A DNA stretch of 64,000 nt from Mucidula mucida (Eukaryota > Basidiomycota > Agaricomycetes > Agaricales > Physalacriaceae): positions 124,001 through 188,000 of the forward strand of contig JADNYV010000059.1 of the NCBI GenBank assembly GCA_015501055.1, given 5' to 3'. This document shows, piece by piece, positions 1 to 11,150 of the stretch (positions within the stretch are counted from its first letter, which is position 1; every line of letters starts with the position of its first letter). The position numbers were made by a program, and so were the translations under genes. The notes beneath the pieces are model-generated. The model ran no database searches and had not been told where the DNA came from. It was given only the letters and a program-made list of their open reading frames with translations.

Positions 1-788
1 TGAGTCCACAGGTTGGACTCAATAACCTTGCTAAACATATTGACTGTAGTGCTCGGTGGGATGAGGCGACTTTCCACGCGAATGCGCTGAGCCTTCTTGT
101 CAAGACCGAATGGAACGCGAAGTTTTGTCGGAAACGATGAAATTTCAGCAAGCTTCGTCACGTCAAGTTCATCGGGAAGGACGTGATACTGAAGAATAGC
201 GGTGACGATGGTTTTGAGAACTTTCCTGCGACGCTTTTTATCGTCATCATCATCATCGTCATCGTCATCGTCGTCCAAAGAATCAACGAGACCGATGGCA
301 GCGGCGAGGTCCATGTTCTGGTCGGGGGATGAGTGCATGTCGCGAGGAGGCAACTTAATCGCCCAATCAGGGATGGCGAAGAAAGTAATACTATAAAACA
401 GTCAGACTTTGAAAGATGGCAAGCTAATGGTCCACCTTTGTTCCGAGTCATCCAGGAGCTTTTCTATACCAGAGTCTGCAAACTTGACAGCCTTGACGAG
501 CTTTGAGTACCTTCGAACCACGTTCAGCGCGTATCACATCAAAACGACGGAAACTGCAAACTTGGGATTTTCCGTAATGACATGCCAGACGGTCTGGTTC
601 TCGTACGGCGATGAAGGCGAATCAGGTGGATCGACCTGGAAGCCAGGCTGAGTGTTACTGCTCGAGATCCACTCTACAACGCGCATGACCGCGCCGAGGT
701 GGAGCGACTGCTGAGAAGGCCATTGAGGCAGCGCGCTGGCGCCAAGCAACCAAAGCTGCAGGGCGAAGATGATTTTGAAGTGCAACAT
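1..788 (-). CDS. Fasciclin (FAS1) domain secreted protein, 3' end beyond window
   Basis: The protein starts at 788 and runs off the left edge. Exons by hand: 555-788, 436-500 and 1-390. Introns 501-554 and 391-435 have GT-AG ends and restore the frame. The first 19 or so residues are a hydrophobic signal peptide, so the protein is likely secreted or surface-bound. Residues after about 60 fit a FAS1 fold: TVWHVITENPKF, then VKAVKFADSG, ITFFAIPDWAI and later QYHVLPDEL. FAS1 domains usually act in adhesion at the cell surface. A run of 12 Asp codons (240-275) followed by KKRRRK sits inside the domain and is unusual. Family assignment is inferred from the motif order; the C-terminus is not visible. 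Confidence 0.8.
240..275 (-). repeat. Asp-codon trinucleotide repeat (12 GAT/GAC)
   Basis: Twelve consecutive Asp codons lie inside the fasciclin coding region, directly before a basic KKRRRK stretch. Such trinucleotide runs vary in length between strains. Confidence 0.9.
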
Positions 789-1169
789 GGTGGGGAAAGT
801 GAGAGAACAGTTGGGGCACGAACGTTTTATATTAGTCTCAGAGGATGGCCGATGGGAATCAATAGATGACGCTATGACGCGACGGTCAGTTGAACGATCA
901 CGTCAATGACACGATCCGCTGCGCGTCGTAGACGGCGCATTGAGTAGCCCGTCGGGCAGGACGGTGAGGACGACGAGAGCGGACGCTCCGCCCCGGTCCG
1001 GCCAGTTCTAAGACGCGTCGCGATCACGATGCCGTCTTTCTAAGGCACTCCAGGAGAACGTTCAGAATCCTTTCGCTTAACGGAGGTTGCAAATAAGCCA
1101 AAAAGCGTGTGCTGTCATATACTGTTACATGCCAAATGAAAAAGATTAATGAGCCATAACCCTCTCCAG
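789..1169. other. Intergenic, no gene seen
   Basis: This is the upstream region of the fasciclin gene and the 3' flank of the sugar permease. I see no convincing ORF or RNA gene. A tataaaacg stretch on the minus strand near 818-828 is a plausible TATA element for the fasciclin gene. Confidence 0.4.
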
Positions 1170-3139
1170 CTAGTCGACGTGTTTGATGTCCTCTTTCTCG
1201 TCTGCCACAGGGTGGTGGACAGCGAATTCTGGCCAGGATTATGTCAGTCTCGAACAAAAAAAACATAATGACGACTCACGATCCACTTTCGTCGACTTGA
1301 ACCTCCAGGCAGGCACTTTGTGCTCGAAAAGCAGGTCAAGTTCACCATACGACCTACCCTTCGTCTCAGGAAGTCGTAAGATGCAGTACAACGTGCTGAG
1401 TCCTGCACTACCTGCCCAGAAGAATCCACTCTTCGGCCCCCAATTCCATGAATCGGGGCTAAGCATTCTTGGCACGATGATTCCACAGATGATGTTCATG
1501 ATCTGATACGATACCCGACTAAGGACAACAGACTTCTGCCTGAGGCGTGTCGAAGATGTCTCGCTCACGAGCGTGTAGCAGATCGGGCCAAGCGTGCAGT
1601 TGTAGAAGAAATTCAAAGCGATGAGCAGACTGCCGATGCCATATACAACTGAATTATGGTTTGAGGCGTCCGAGGATATAACTCCAAGTCCCCCGATGAT
1701 AAAGAGGACGACACACATAGTGGCCATGCCAGCCGTGTAGAGCGTGCGACGGCCAAAATAGGTGATGACTACATAACGATATGTTAGCATTGTAGGTCCG
1801 AAAAGCAAGATTCCAAATGCTCACGGATCCACGACACCATCGTTCCAATCATGAACATCGAGTTGAGAACCATATTCAACGAAAATGCAAGGTTGGTGGA
1901 AATACCCGCCGTCTGAAGGAACTGCACACCCTGGCCCGCTAAATTCTGACCGGAGAGCAGCTGCATGGCAAAAACCATCATCACAACCTCTGTCCTCCGT
2001 CGGTCGATACCTTTGAAGCACTCCAAGTACGTCGTGCCCTCTTGTACCTGACGTTCAAGTTCATTTGTATGTACCATCATAGCGACGGTGTTCTTGGCGT
2101 CCTCTCGTGAGTACACATCCGCGTTCGTCAAACGCATGAGGGCGTCCTCCGCTTCGTCGAGCCGTCCTTTGCGGACAAGCCACCACGGGGACGTTGGACA
2201 AAAGTATACGATGAGGAAGAGGGGAGCAACCCAGATCCACTGAAGAACGAATGGTAAGCGCCAACCTAAAGAATAATCAGCCAGTGTCATCCTTCGAAAA
2301 CAAAAACTCGTACTCCAATCCGACTGAATGTTCAAGGTAGCCTTGACCACACCTGAGGATAACAGGATTCCAGCACCCCAACATAGGTTAACGTACGTCG
2401 TGAGGTACCCACGCAACTGAATCGGGCAAACCTCCGACGCGTAGGCAGTCGTCAACGTTTGGAAGACACCCCAAGGAATCCCACAGAACACTTCTCCGAT
2501 AACAAGCATAGTAAGGGACTTGGCAAAGACCATGATGAAGATGAAACCCGTGAGCGCGATGATCGAAGTCTGCATAACGATTTTGGGACCGTAGCGGTCC
2601 GCAGCCCAACCATTAACCTACGCGTTTTTCATGTTGAGCGAACTCGAGACTTGTTATCGTAGACACGTACCATGAGGCCAATGATACCACCAGCCGAAGA
2701 TCCATTGGAGAGCGCTGACTGCCATTGGGCAGGAATCACATAACCGTTCGCGCTACCAGGAGCCTCGACGCCGAAGCGCCTCAAGAACGTTGCTGTAACG
2801 AATGTCGGGAACCTGATTCAAAGTATACAATACACAACTTACGATGACCATAGAAGGCCGCGATTACGACTACATCATATCCTTCCATGACCAACCTGTG
2901 TGCAACATCAGCTCCTTGTTGAAGACATGCGCAATGGACACTTACGCGCCAGAGAGCGCCATACTCCAAAATATCGCCTTCTTGTGCGTTTTGAACGCGT
3001 CCCGCCAGGTCATAGTGTGCTCCAACTGGTCCGCCTTCGCGGCAGCCTTGAGCGTCTTCCCATCGAGCTTCTGCGCGAGCTCATCATTGTCCGCCACAAC
3101 GACATCGGAAGGTGCTTCATGGATTCCGTACTTGGACAT
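1170..3139 (-). CDS. MFS sugar transporter, alpha-glucoside/maltose permease type
   Basis: Seven exons (2946-3139, 2843-2895, 2671-2792, 2314-2617, 1825-2265, 1280-1768, 1170-1228) join into 553 residues, the usual size for fungal sugar porters. All introns are 48-56 nt with GT-AG ends. Visible motifs are LVMEGYDVVVIAAFYG at TM1, PAQWQSALSNG typical of the MAL-type branch, RGYLTTYVN after TM4, a PTSPWWLVRKGR loop and PETKGRSYGELDLLFE after TM12. The protein should import alpha-glucosides or related sugars by proton symport at the plasma membrane. The last coding exon (20 codons) supplies the tail ending in VHHPVADEKEDIKHVD. The exact substrate cannot be told from sequence. Confidence 0.9.
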
Positions 3140-4191
3140 GGCTGGCGCGCGCGAGCTGCCGTGGGGAGATCCTGGAGAAGACGCGGGGAAGGCTTCTGAT
3201 CTTCCAGCCGTTTATATTTTGAAAACCCTTCCGCGCCGTGGTGCCTGCATCAAGGGTCTACAAAGGACGCAATACGCCACAGACAAGCGTGGACAGAGGC
3301 CTGAACAGTTTTCGGCGAACAGATGACCAGAGATGACCATGCGAAGGGGCTTTGTCGGGCAAACATCGGGTGTGAGAGCGGGCCGGCTCAGAGGCGTAAC
3401 TGTCCGAGAGCAAGTTTCCAGTTGGTTTCTGGACTCGAGTGGGCTCATGCATCACATACTGCGAATAGGAGTCAGGCTTTCATCGCTTCTTTTTACGCAG
3501 ATACGTACCGTCGTAGCTGTCAGCTAGCCTAGCAGGTTGAGGAAACGGTCGAGATTTGAAAAAACTCTTGGCTCATGACCATGTGGATGTTGGCTTTTTC
3601 TTCTGTCGCGTGGGATGACCCCTTGAACGTTTTTACGCGGGCCTTTTGAGTACGAAATTTAAATAACGTGGCAACTTACATACAGATATCCACGAACTGG
3701 AATTCGAGTCATTGTGGCGCACGGTAACATTATAGGAGAGGCTCAACTTGCGTAAGCTTCTGATCCCGTACCACATCAGGTTTCTTGATCTTTCGCCGCC
3801 ACTGGCATAGCTGGATGCACCTCTGTGACCGCTTAACATGTACAAAATGTGACTGCGTCTGTTGTAACCGGTGAGATTGGATTTTCTGGCGAGTATCCCG
3901 AAGATGCCCCGCGGCCCTGCGATAGGTGTAGCGCGCAACGGCTCACCTTCTTCTCTTCTCGTCACCAAGAATTGCAACCCAAGACATCACCAAGCCTGTC
4001 CGGATCCCTCAGGTGTTGAAGAGTAGAGATATGGCTGGGACGCCGAATAAGCCAGCACTGAGTTTAGAAGAAACATTTTTGGGGACCAAAGTGACCTCCC
4101 AGTAAATAGGGAAATCTTCAGGCGCGTTTCAATGTCGGCTGTGGTGAATAAATACTCTATTTCGGGAGGAAAGGGACAGGCATCCAATATC
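3140..4191. other. Intergenic, no confident gene
   Basis: Short ORFs occur on both strands, but none shows family motifs or a consistent intron pattern. The stretch probably holds the permease promoter and the 3' flank of the dioxygenase-like gene. Confidence 0.4.
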
Positions 4192-5690
4192 CTAGAATGT
4201 TTCCTTCAACCGACGCACCAAAAAGCTATCCAAGAAATCCAGGACAGCATTCAAACTCTGCCGCTCGTCTGACTCCAAAACCGATTTCCCAGCAGTCATC
4301 ATCAGACGCTCAGGTGCGGGTTGGTTCAGATACGGGCGCGCTCGTCCTCGATGGGCGTGTCGGAATCTCTGTTCCGAGTGCGTCTTGAGACATGGACAAG
4401 GCTGGAAAGAATAGTCCTTACCTTCATGGTCTTGACCATCTTGTTAATCTCGTTCTTTAGCGTCACATCCTCCCCGGAATCAATGTTTTGTCGGAAATTG
4501 TGTGTCCGAAGACTGGTCACGAAGGCCCTCTGAGCCGCCGGGATATACCTTTGCAAGTCTTTGTCCGAAAGATACGATTCCAGTCCCAAAAAGGCATCGA
4601 CGGCCTGGAAGACGAGCAGCTGGTTCCCCGATAGTCCGTCGTACTCCACATACTCGCCGTCTACGATCTCTCCGCACGCCCACGCCTGGAAGCCTTGCGC
4701 GTATCGCATCCAAAGAGCGCGCGGAATCTTTGCGTCATTCATGACATCTAGGTAACGGGCTAGCACCTACTCGAAAACGTCGTTGATGGAGGACAGGCTG
4801 GAGGCACAGGCTGATAGGTCTCCTTGCCTGAAGAACGCGATAGCCTTGGTCATTGACATATACATCGGCAGAGCCTGATTTGAATATCAATAATGTGCTC
4901 TTTTTGTAGCGCGCCGACTCACCGTTTGTTCGACGACATACAGAACATAGGTAAAGTTGTACTCCGTCATGCGGTATATTTCTGGCATTCCCTCGTTAAT
5001 CTGGTACACAATCTGCTCTTCCTTGTCGAAGTTGCAGAGGTAGTTGGAGGTAACACATCCTCCGAGAGACGAGATGCCATACCGACGTTGGAGGAAAGGC
5101 CAAGGTATATCGAGTTCGGGTGGAAAGTCGACTATCTTCTCTTCCTGTGCGACCTTGCATACGGGAATGTTCCCCCATCTGCCAATGGACTTAGTCGAGT
5201 TCAACTTCGACGCAAGGAGTACTAACCGATACGCATGTCGGGAAAGTGCAATACAGGCAAAGAATCCGTTCCAATCCATAGCAGTCATTGCATTGTCGTC
5301 CGAAGATAATAGTGACGAGACAAGTGTCATATCCACACGTTGAAGAGCTTCCTCGAAACCTCTCCGGAAAGCCAAGGTCCGCCGCCTGTTCTCCTCGTCA
5401 TCCAGGCTGACTTCCTCCGTAGCCAAAGACGGAGCCATCTTCGTGTATGCACCATGGTACGCGCGAAGCGCTGGAGGCCATTGCGTGCCGTAGGTTGTGT
5501 TTGGTGGCCAGCTCCCGCCGCTGACTGCCAGGAGTTCCTTCAAGCAAAGAGCTGATTGGTCAAGTTTTAGCTCTTCGCAATCCAACCCGATATCCTGGTT
5601 GGTATGCGAACTTGAAGATCCTGACGGCGAGGGCAAATAAGAGAGCAGATATTGGACGACTGAGTACATCATTATGCTTTCTTCCAACAT
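4192..5690 (-). CDS. Indoleamine 2,3-dioxygenase-like protein with an in-frame stop
   Basis: Exons 4923-5690, 4422-4874 and 4192-4368 join into 465 codons plus stop. The order of motifs follows the IDO family: SLGGCVTSNYL, MYMSMTKAIAFF, YDGLSGNQ for the usual G-S-G-x-Q segment, RYIPAAQRAFV for the usual YMPPxHRAFL, and RFRHAHRGRARPYL near the C-terminus where the heme-proximal His is expected. IDO enzymes open the indole ring of tryptophan using heme. The PP-x-H motif is altered (PAAQ), so the enzyme is divergent. A TAG at 4767-4769 interrupts the frame while homology continues on both sides in the same frame. The last intron may end at 4384 instead of 4369. It is either a pseudogene or carries a base error. 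Confidence 0.7.
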
Positions 5691-6053
5691 CCTACCTGCC
5701 TATTTAACAGTGCTGGATATCGACTTTAAGGAGTTACTGTAGCGTCAGCCACTCCGACTTCAGCCGCGTTTCCAAACTTGTATCGCCAGCATAGTTTAGA
5801 CGCAGAAATGTAGAACAAAAACGTACTTTCCGAGCTCGATCCCGACGGGGCGGGAATGTCCAAACGCCACATAACGTTTAAAATGCGCGGGTCGCTATAA
5901 GCTAGACCTCCACGACAGTGATTATACATCATACACAGTGTGAATGTTTTATCTCTGTCGATGTTTTGGTGAGCAAATACACGATTGGGCCCGGATCACA
6001 TACAAGAATACAACAACTCGATAACTTACACCTACGAAACCACAAATAAGGTA
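5691..6053. other. Intergenic, no gene seen
   Basis: This lies between the dioxygenase-like gene start and the FCF1 stop. I see no ORF with recognisable motifs. Confidence 0.4.
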
Positions 6054-6896
6054 TCATGTAGGCGCACCCTGATCGGGTAAGCGCTCTATTGCGTATCGTC
6101 TGCGAACAATATACATCAAAGGGATTCCTGGCACTTGGCGAATGCGTCGGCGAAGCTCTCGATCACAGGTAGCGACAATATAGCATTTGTGTTGCTGGAC
6201 CCGCTGGACGAGACAGTCATCAGCATATGTACCGGAATGTGCGCATGTGAGGCGCTCGAAACGAGGATCACGGGCAACACTGATAGATTGTTAAATTAAT
6301 ATGGAGCTTGGACGCGCGAGTCACTCGCCGTAGCGCGACACGGAATTTTGGGCCAAGTTTTTCCAGTTCGGCCATGACACAGTCCGTGACGCACGGTATG
6401 CCTGCATAACACGCTCATGATTATTTGTGAAATGGGGATGGAGATGGAGCATACATTTGGCGTAGAGGCAGTCCATCATTCCACTGACGAGCTCCAACTT
6501 GTTTTGCAGGGAAAAGTTGATGAAATTGGTGTCGATAAGAACGCGGTAAGGTGGTGCGAGCGCTGTATTGTGTGCAAGGAACAATGACGACGCCACGGGA
6601 TTCCTTGCATGGCGAGTGTCAGCGTCAAGTCAGAGGAGGCGCGCTAGGAATGGGCCTACACCCTGCGAACAGCCTTTTCCTTGGCTTCCTGCTCCTTTTT
6701 GTCTTGTTTTGCTTGATTTTCTTTTCTGTGGAACAAGATGAATAGGATGCTGCCGTGACTGGCGGATTTACTTGCAATCGGATGTCTTTTGGACTGATCA
6801 TACGCTTTACTGCTGCAAATTTGCGTGTCTTTTTAGCTTTCCCCTGTGCAGACAGTCAACATTGTGCATATCAACATAGTTTGAGCAGTATACCAT
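6054..6896 (-). CDS. FCF1: rRNA-processing protein Fcf1 (Utp24), PIN-domain endonuclease of the SSU processome
   Basis: Six exons (6894-6896, 6776-6843, 6660-6725, 6455-6603, 6329-6401, 6054-6279) give 194 residues, matching the 190-200 of the family. Conserved blocks are GKAKKTRKFAAVKRM, PPYRVLIDTNFINFS, GMMDCLYAKCIPCVTDCVMA, RDPRFERLTC, GTYADDC and CYIVATCDRELRRRIR. The PIN-domain acidic residues (D of LIDTNF, D of VTDC, DD of YADD) are present, so the nuclease is probably active in pre-18S rRNA cleavage in the nucleolus. The first exon holds only the ATG. Two introns must use GC donors (6726-6775 and 6280-6328) to keep the frame. The family call is very secure. Confidence 0.95.
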
Positions 6897-7410
6897 GATT
6901 CGAAACGAGCAGAAGGCAGTGCTAATTTTTCGATAAGATACCTTACGTGAGTTGTGTGTCTATGCTTGGCTGCGCGGTCCGAAGCCGGACTAGTTCACAT
7001 GTATCATGTTAGATCATGTCGCGAGCTATTGTGGCGCGATGGTGGCGACAAATATTGTGGGCAATGGCGGGGGCGTTGCTCGTTGCTGTGATGCACGGAG
7101 AGCAGATGGGAGCGTCTAGACCTACAGTGTGATTCGGCCGTGGGCCCTGGTAGCGTAAATGAGGCAGGTGCCATTGGTTCGCCACACTACCGGCCGGCTA
7201 TATATGCCGTCTTCCAAGCAATACTGCAAATATACTACTCGTTCGCTGCCTGGTAAGCTCTGTGAAAAACGAGCAGGCCGGCGGATAAGGAATGATTAAA
7301 TACATGACAACGCCACGCTGCCGATAGCCCAGTGTGGCGCTTACATACAAGCGCTATTGAAAAATTCCCAGAACAAAACAACAGCAAACCGCGTGCCCTT
7401 ATGATCCACG
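6897..7410. promoter_or_regulatory. Divergent intergenic region between FCF1 and the zinc-finger gene
   Basis: No ORF is supported. A TATATA stretch near 7199-7204 lies about 210 bases before the zinc-finger start codon. A short ATG at 7401, out of frame with the chosen start, would give an upstream ORF. Confidence 0.4.
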
Positions 7411-9015
7411 ATGGGCCCAGTGGATCGTCTCCCCGCGATGTCGCCGCCTCCTCCGCCCCCTTCCGCCCGACCTGGGAGCAGCACGAGCGCGACGGTGAGT
7501 GAGTCTGCTGAGCACGACGACGAGCAGGACCCTGGCGAGGTGGAAAGGTACGCATCCGCTTTGTTCGCGCGTGTCGTCGTTTGATGGCGGCATTTCTTGG
7601 TTTAGCATCACGCCATGGCCAACCAGTCCAGTGGCTGCCCAGATACCAGTGTCGCCGACAGTGCCGTCGAACGGGATGCCCACTCTCGACCCGCCCAAAG
7701 CCCATGTTTGGGTCAACACCATGGATGGCAGGTCCCGGCCTGTCGGCGTTTCTGCAGACGCCAACTACGAGCCACCTAAGCCACTTGGGATCCGCGACGC
7801 AGTGCGTACTTTGTTTTCTCCGACTTGAACTAGGCAACTTATGCTCGGCAGTTTCTAATTCGCCATGACATGGAAGCGGCATTCCGATACATGGAAGACG
7901 AGGACGACGAGAATAAAGACAAAGACAAAGACAAAACTGGCAAAGAACAGCCCTCATCCTCCTCTGATACTTCTACAACTCCGTCCACCAAGGCCCAGCT
8001 TACACCATCTATGCAAGCCATGGATATCAACGATAAGCGTGTTGATGATGACAAGGATGAACCTGAATCTGAAGAGGACATGGTTGTAGACCCGCTGCCT
8101 ACTAGCAGCACCATCCCCAAACCTACTTTCTCCCTGTCACCGTCTGTTGACTGGAAGCGAAGCACAAAGACCAGCAGCGAGGAATCTTGTCCCATAACGC
8201 CCCAGGACGCCCCGTCGTTCACCCCGTCCTACCTGGAAAAGCGACGCCCTGCTCCCCGCCAGTCTTCACAGGACACTGGCTCCGACTACAGCACTACGCC
8301 TGCTCCCTCCTACCGTGTCATTCGCGGTCCTGGCTCGTCATCCATTTCCGCGCCTATATTCAAGCCACCACCGCGTCGTTCCAAACCAGAACCAGAGCCA
8401 TCTTTGTCTCGATCAGGTCCATCGCGACGCGCAGCTGCACGCGCACGGATCGCCACTCAAAAGGCGCAGCTTGAATCCGAGGAGGAAGAAGAGGAAGAGG
8501 AATATTGGGATGATGATGGCGAGGACGAAGTTGACGAGCTCAAGTCATCACCGCCGGCTAAGCCGACTAAGAAGACAAAGGTCAGTTTGGGCAAGGACGA
8601 TGGCGCGTACGACCTAGACTCGGACGACGACGTTCCAGGGCCCCTCGTCAGCGTCCCCAGGAAGCGCGGCCGCCCGCCCAATTCCTCCCTTGTCGGCGGC
8701 AAAAGGCGGAAAACCGGTGATCGCTACCCCTGCACTGTTGCTGGCTGCACCAAGACGTTCACGCGCCGCAACGATGTCGAGCGACACATTAAGTCGTCGG
8801 GCGCCCACCCCGAGATTAAAATCGTCGACGAGTCGAAGCGCTGTAAGCATTGTGGGACCGACTTATCGCGTGCAGATGCACGTCTGCGGCACGAGCGCAC
8901 GAATGCGTGTGGGAAGCGCAATCTGCAGCACAGTCGCAATCGCAAAGAGGCGGAGATGGCGGCGGAGGCATCATCAGCTTCGCCTCCGAAAACTCGCGCA
9001 CTAAAGTCGTCATGA
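7411..9015 (+). CDS. Zinc-finger protein with a C2H2 plus C2HC finger pair
   Basis: Exons 7411-7547, 7606-7801 and 7852-9015 give 498 residues. The N-terminal 400 residues are Pro/Ser/Asp/Glu-rich with an acidic block (EEEEEEEEYWDDDGEDEVDE) and basic KRGRPP and KRRK stretches. Near residue 403 is CTVAGCTKTFTRRNDVERH followed by a second His six residues later, and then CKHCGTDLSRADARLRH ending in Cys instead of His. This suggests a nuclear DNA-binding regulator, but the target is unknown. It shares the finger arrangement with the gene at 16008-16981. The start at 7411 was chosen because it gives an open exon 1 with a clean donor. Confidence 0.8.
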
Positions 9016-9289
9016 GGTACCGACTCCCCGCATCTCGATCAACAAAGCATCCTTATCCTCCTGGTGAGTACGCTATCTGATCCCTGTGTATCTCTTGATT
9101 GATAGTTGACATACAGGGTTCAATGGATACCATTTTAAAGATAATCTTCTTGACTTTTCCTCTCGTGTTATACATGTGTATCATTGCACTTATTTTCGCT
9201 CACATACCTACTTCGTTTTCGAGTTATCGTTTTCCTTGTATCAATGTAGAAACACAATATCCGTTATGGGGTCTTATGCTATTTATCCT

Positions 9290-10173
9290 CATGCCGAGAA
9301 ACCTCAAGGCCATCATGGGGTGCGCCACCAGTCCAGACTGCAGGACTCGGAGATCACGTCGACTTGCGCAAGATCAGCGATCCCTGAGATTACCCGTGGC
9401 GCAGCCAATTTATCAAGAGTAATCCCGCGACGAGCTGTTCACTTGGTGCATACTGATGAACTGCGAAATGCCAGCATTTACATCTCAACAAACAGAATCG
9501 GCGGTTCTGGGTTTCATCATTCTGGAAAACGGTCAAGATGGGGTGTTTTGCCCGGTACCACAATGCCAGCAAAAGCCGCGTTGATACGTTAATACACGAG
9601 ATAGATGGGATTTGCATCAAGGGCGTCAGGTGTCATACTAATGAACAAATATCTCACGATAGAGGTCTTCTCAATATCACCGTCAATGTCGAACGCCACA
9701 CCAGAATGGTCTAATGTCGACTACAAGACATATCTGCAACCCACATAGTGTGTTGCTCCGAGGCAATAACGGATATTGTGATACTCGAGAAGTCCATCAT
9801 CTTCACCGTATCTTCTGTCAGCCACTATAGCTATCGATATCCGCCTATAGAACAAGGAACACGTCGCGTGAGACACCGAGTTCGTGTTCAGAAATCAGAG
9901 GTTATCCGTGATTGATGAGAAGAACATCTCGAAGCCATACTTATCACCGCATCCCAGTAAGACACAACGGCTACTCCTGAAAATCGTCTCAGCGTCTCGT
10001 AAGCTGAAGTAGAAGTACTTACTCGGTGGAGAGGCGCTTTAATATTCAATACACCAGGCAAGAACGGTGCCCCGTTATCAAGGTTATTTGCTGCTTCCGG
10101 CAATGAGATGAATACTGTACCGTTTAAACGCTCGTCAAGCCTCATTGCTGTTCTGTTATGCGCCCAGATATCA
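9290..10173 (-). other. Possible unassigned multi-exon gene or remnant
   Basis: On the minus strand several short coding-looking blocks are separated by intron-like gaps: 10023-10173 (DIWAHNRTAMRLDERLNGTV onward, followed by a gtaagt donor), near 9940-9976 (VAVVSYWDAV), near 9750-9845 (VADRRYGEDDGLLEYHNIRY) and near 9600-9700 (HSGVAFDIDGDIEKTSIV). I could not join them in one frame or find a start. I recognise no family. It may be a decayed or poorly resolved gene; the coordinates are approximate. Confidence 0.3.
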
Positions 10174-10184
10174 CTGCAAAACAA

Positions 10185-11150
10185 ACGTAAGAGTCAGAAT
10201 ACGTGGCTATTCAAGTTCCCTAGATGATTGTGCATAATGGATCTGAGGGATCGATAGCGGGGCCGAGCAGTGATTAGCCCTACCCCCGCCTACGTCAGTT
10301 CCGTGATAGCGCTAGTTCGTAGTCACCATACTTCAGATGGGGTGGCGCAGCGCCGGAGTTAGGCTAGTGGCTGAGAGATACAGTTCAAAATTGGGTATTC
10401 GGGGCAATGCATCCACGCCAACAGTGTAAATCAGGATCGTGCAGCTGCGAGGGGGCTCTATTAAACAACCCTAGAGTCCTTCACAGCAAACGGAGACTCG
10501 ACGCGTCAACTCAATGCCTTTTCTCCCTTGTCATCGGAGGTCGAGGCTTTTCTCATTGGCTGCAGCGCAGAGTCATCACGGAGATGGAGGAGAATGCTGT
10601 ACACGTCCCTGTCGAGAATACAAGTTTCGAATGTTTGAGTCATGGTCGAGCATATGGTGAAGCAGAGAGAACAGTGGTCGTCGATTCCGCTCAAATTCCG
10701 ATCGACGGTGTTACCTTTTTAGGCACTCCACGTGGGCCCCGACCACAGTGCCTTGGATCCGCATGTTGATGTCGGCAGCGTTGTCGACGTTCCCACTTGT
10801 TTCGTGACTCAACTTCGGCGGTTTGCCTAGAAAATTTTTGCCACGTTGCGCCATAGCCAATACAGTAGTGGTGTCGTCACCAGGACTTCTTCGTGAAACG
10901 CTTACTCAAACGGATGTTGACTTTTGCGATGTTGCCTTGATGAGCGCTCACGTTGCGGGAAGGGCACTTTGAACGGCTCCTCCAGTCAATCATGAACTTC
11001 GGATCCGGATCTCTCCTCTCGAAAATGATCGCCCAAGGCTGAACGAGTATTTAAGGCCAGCCCGCGTTTGGGCTTGGATTAGTATCACCTCTTCCCCCTC
11101 CTTACAACCCCACCCTAGAGTTACTTTATACTCCTTCTTAACTTAACATT
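10185..11150. promoter_or_regulatory. Upstream region of PAL with TATA-like box
   Basis: No gene is supported here. TATTTAA at 11048-11054 lies 97 bases before the PAL start codon. It is followed by a CT-rich leader (about 11088-11150), the usual pattern of fungal core promoters. Confidence 0.5.
11048..11054 (+). promoter_or_regulatory. TATA-like box of PAL
   Basis: TATTTAA sits 97 bases upstream of the PAL start codon, with a pyrimidine-rich leader between them. Confidence 0.5.

Noticed and set aside
7235..7957. 240-residue minus-strand ORF opposite the zinc-finger gene
   Set aside because: It is the shadow of the GC-rich coding exons on the other strand and has no motifs.
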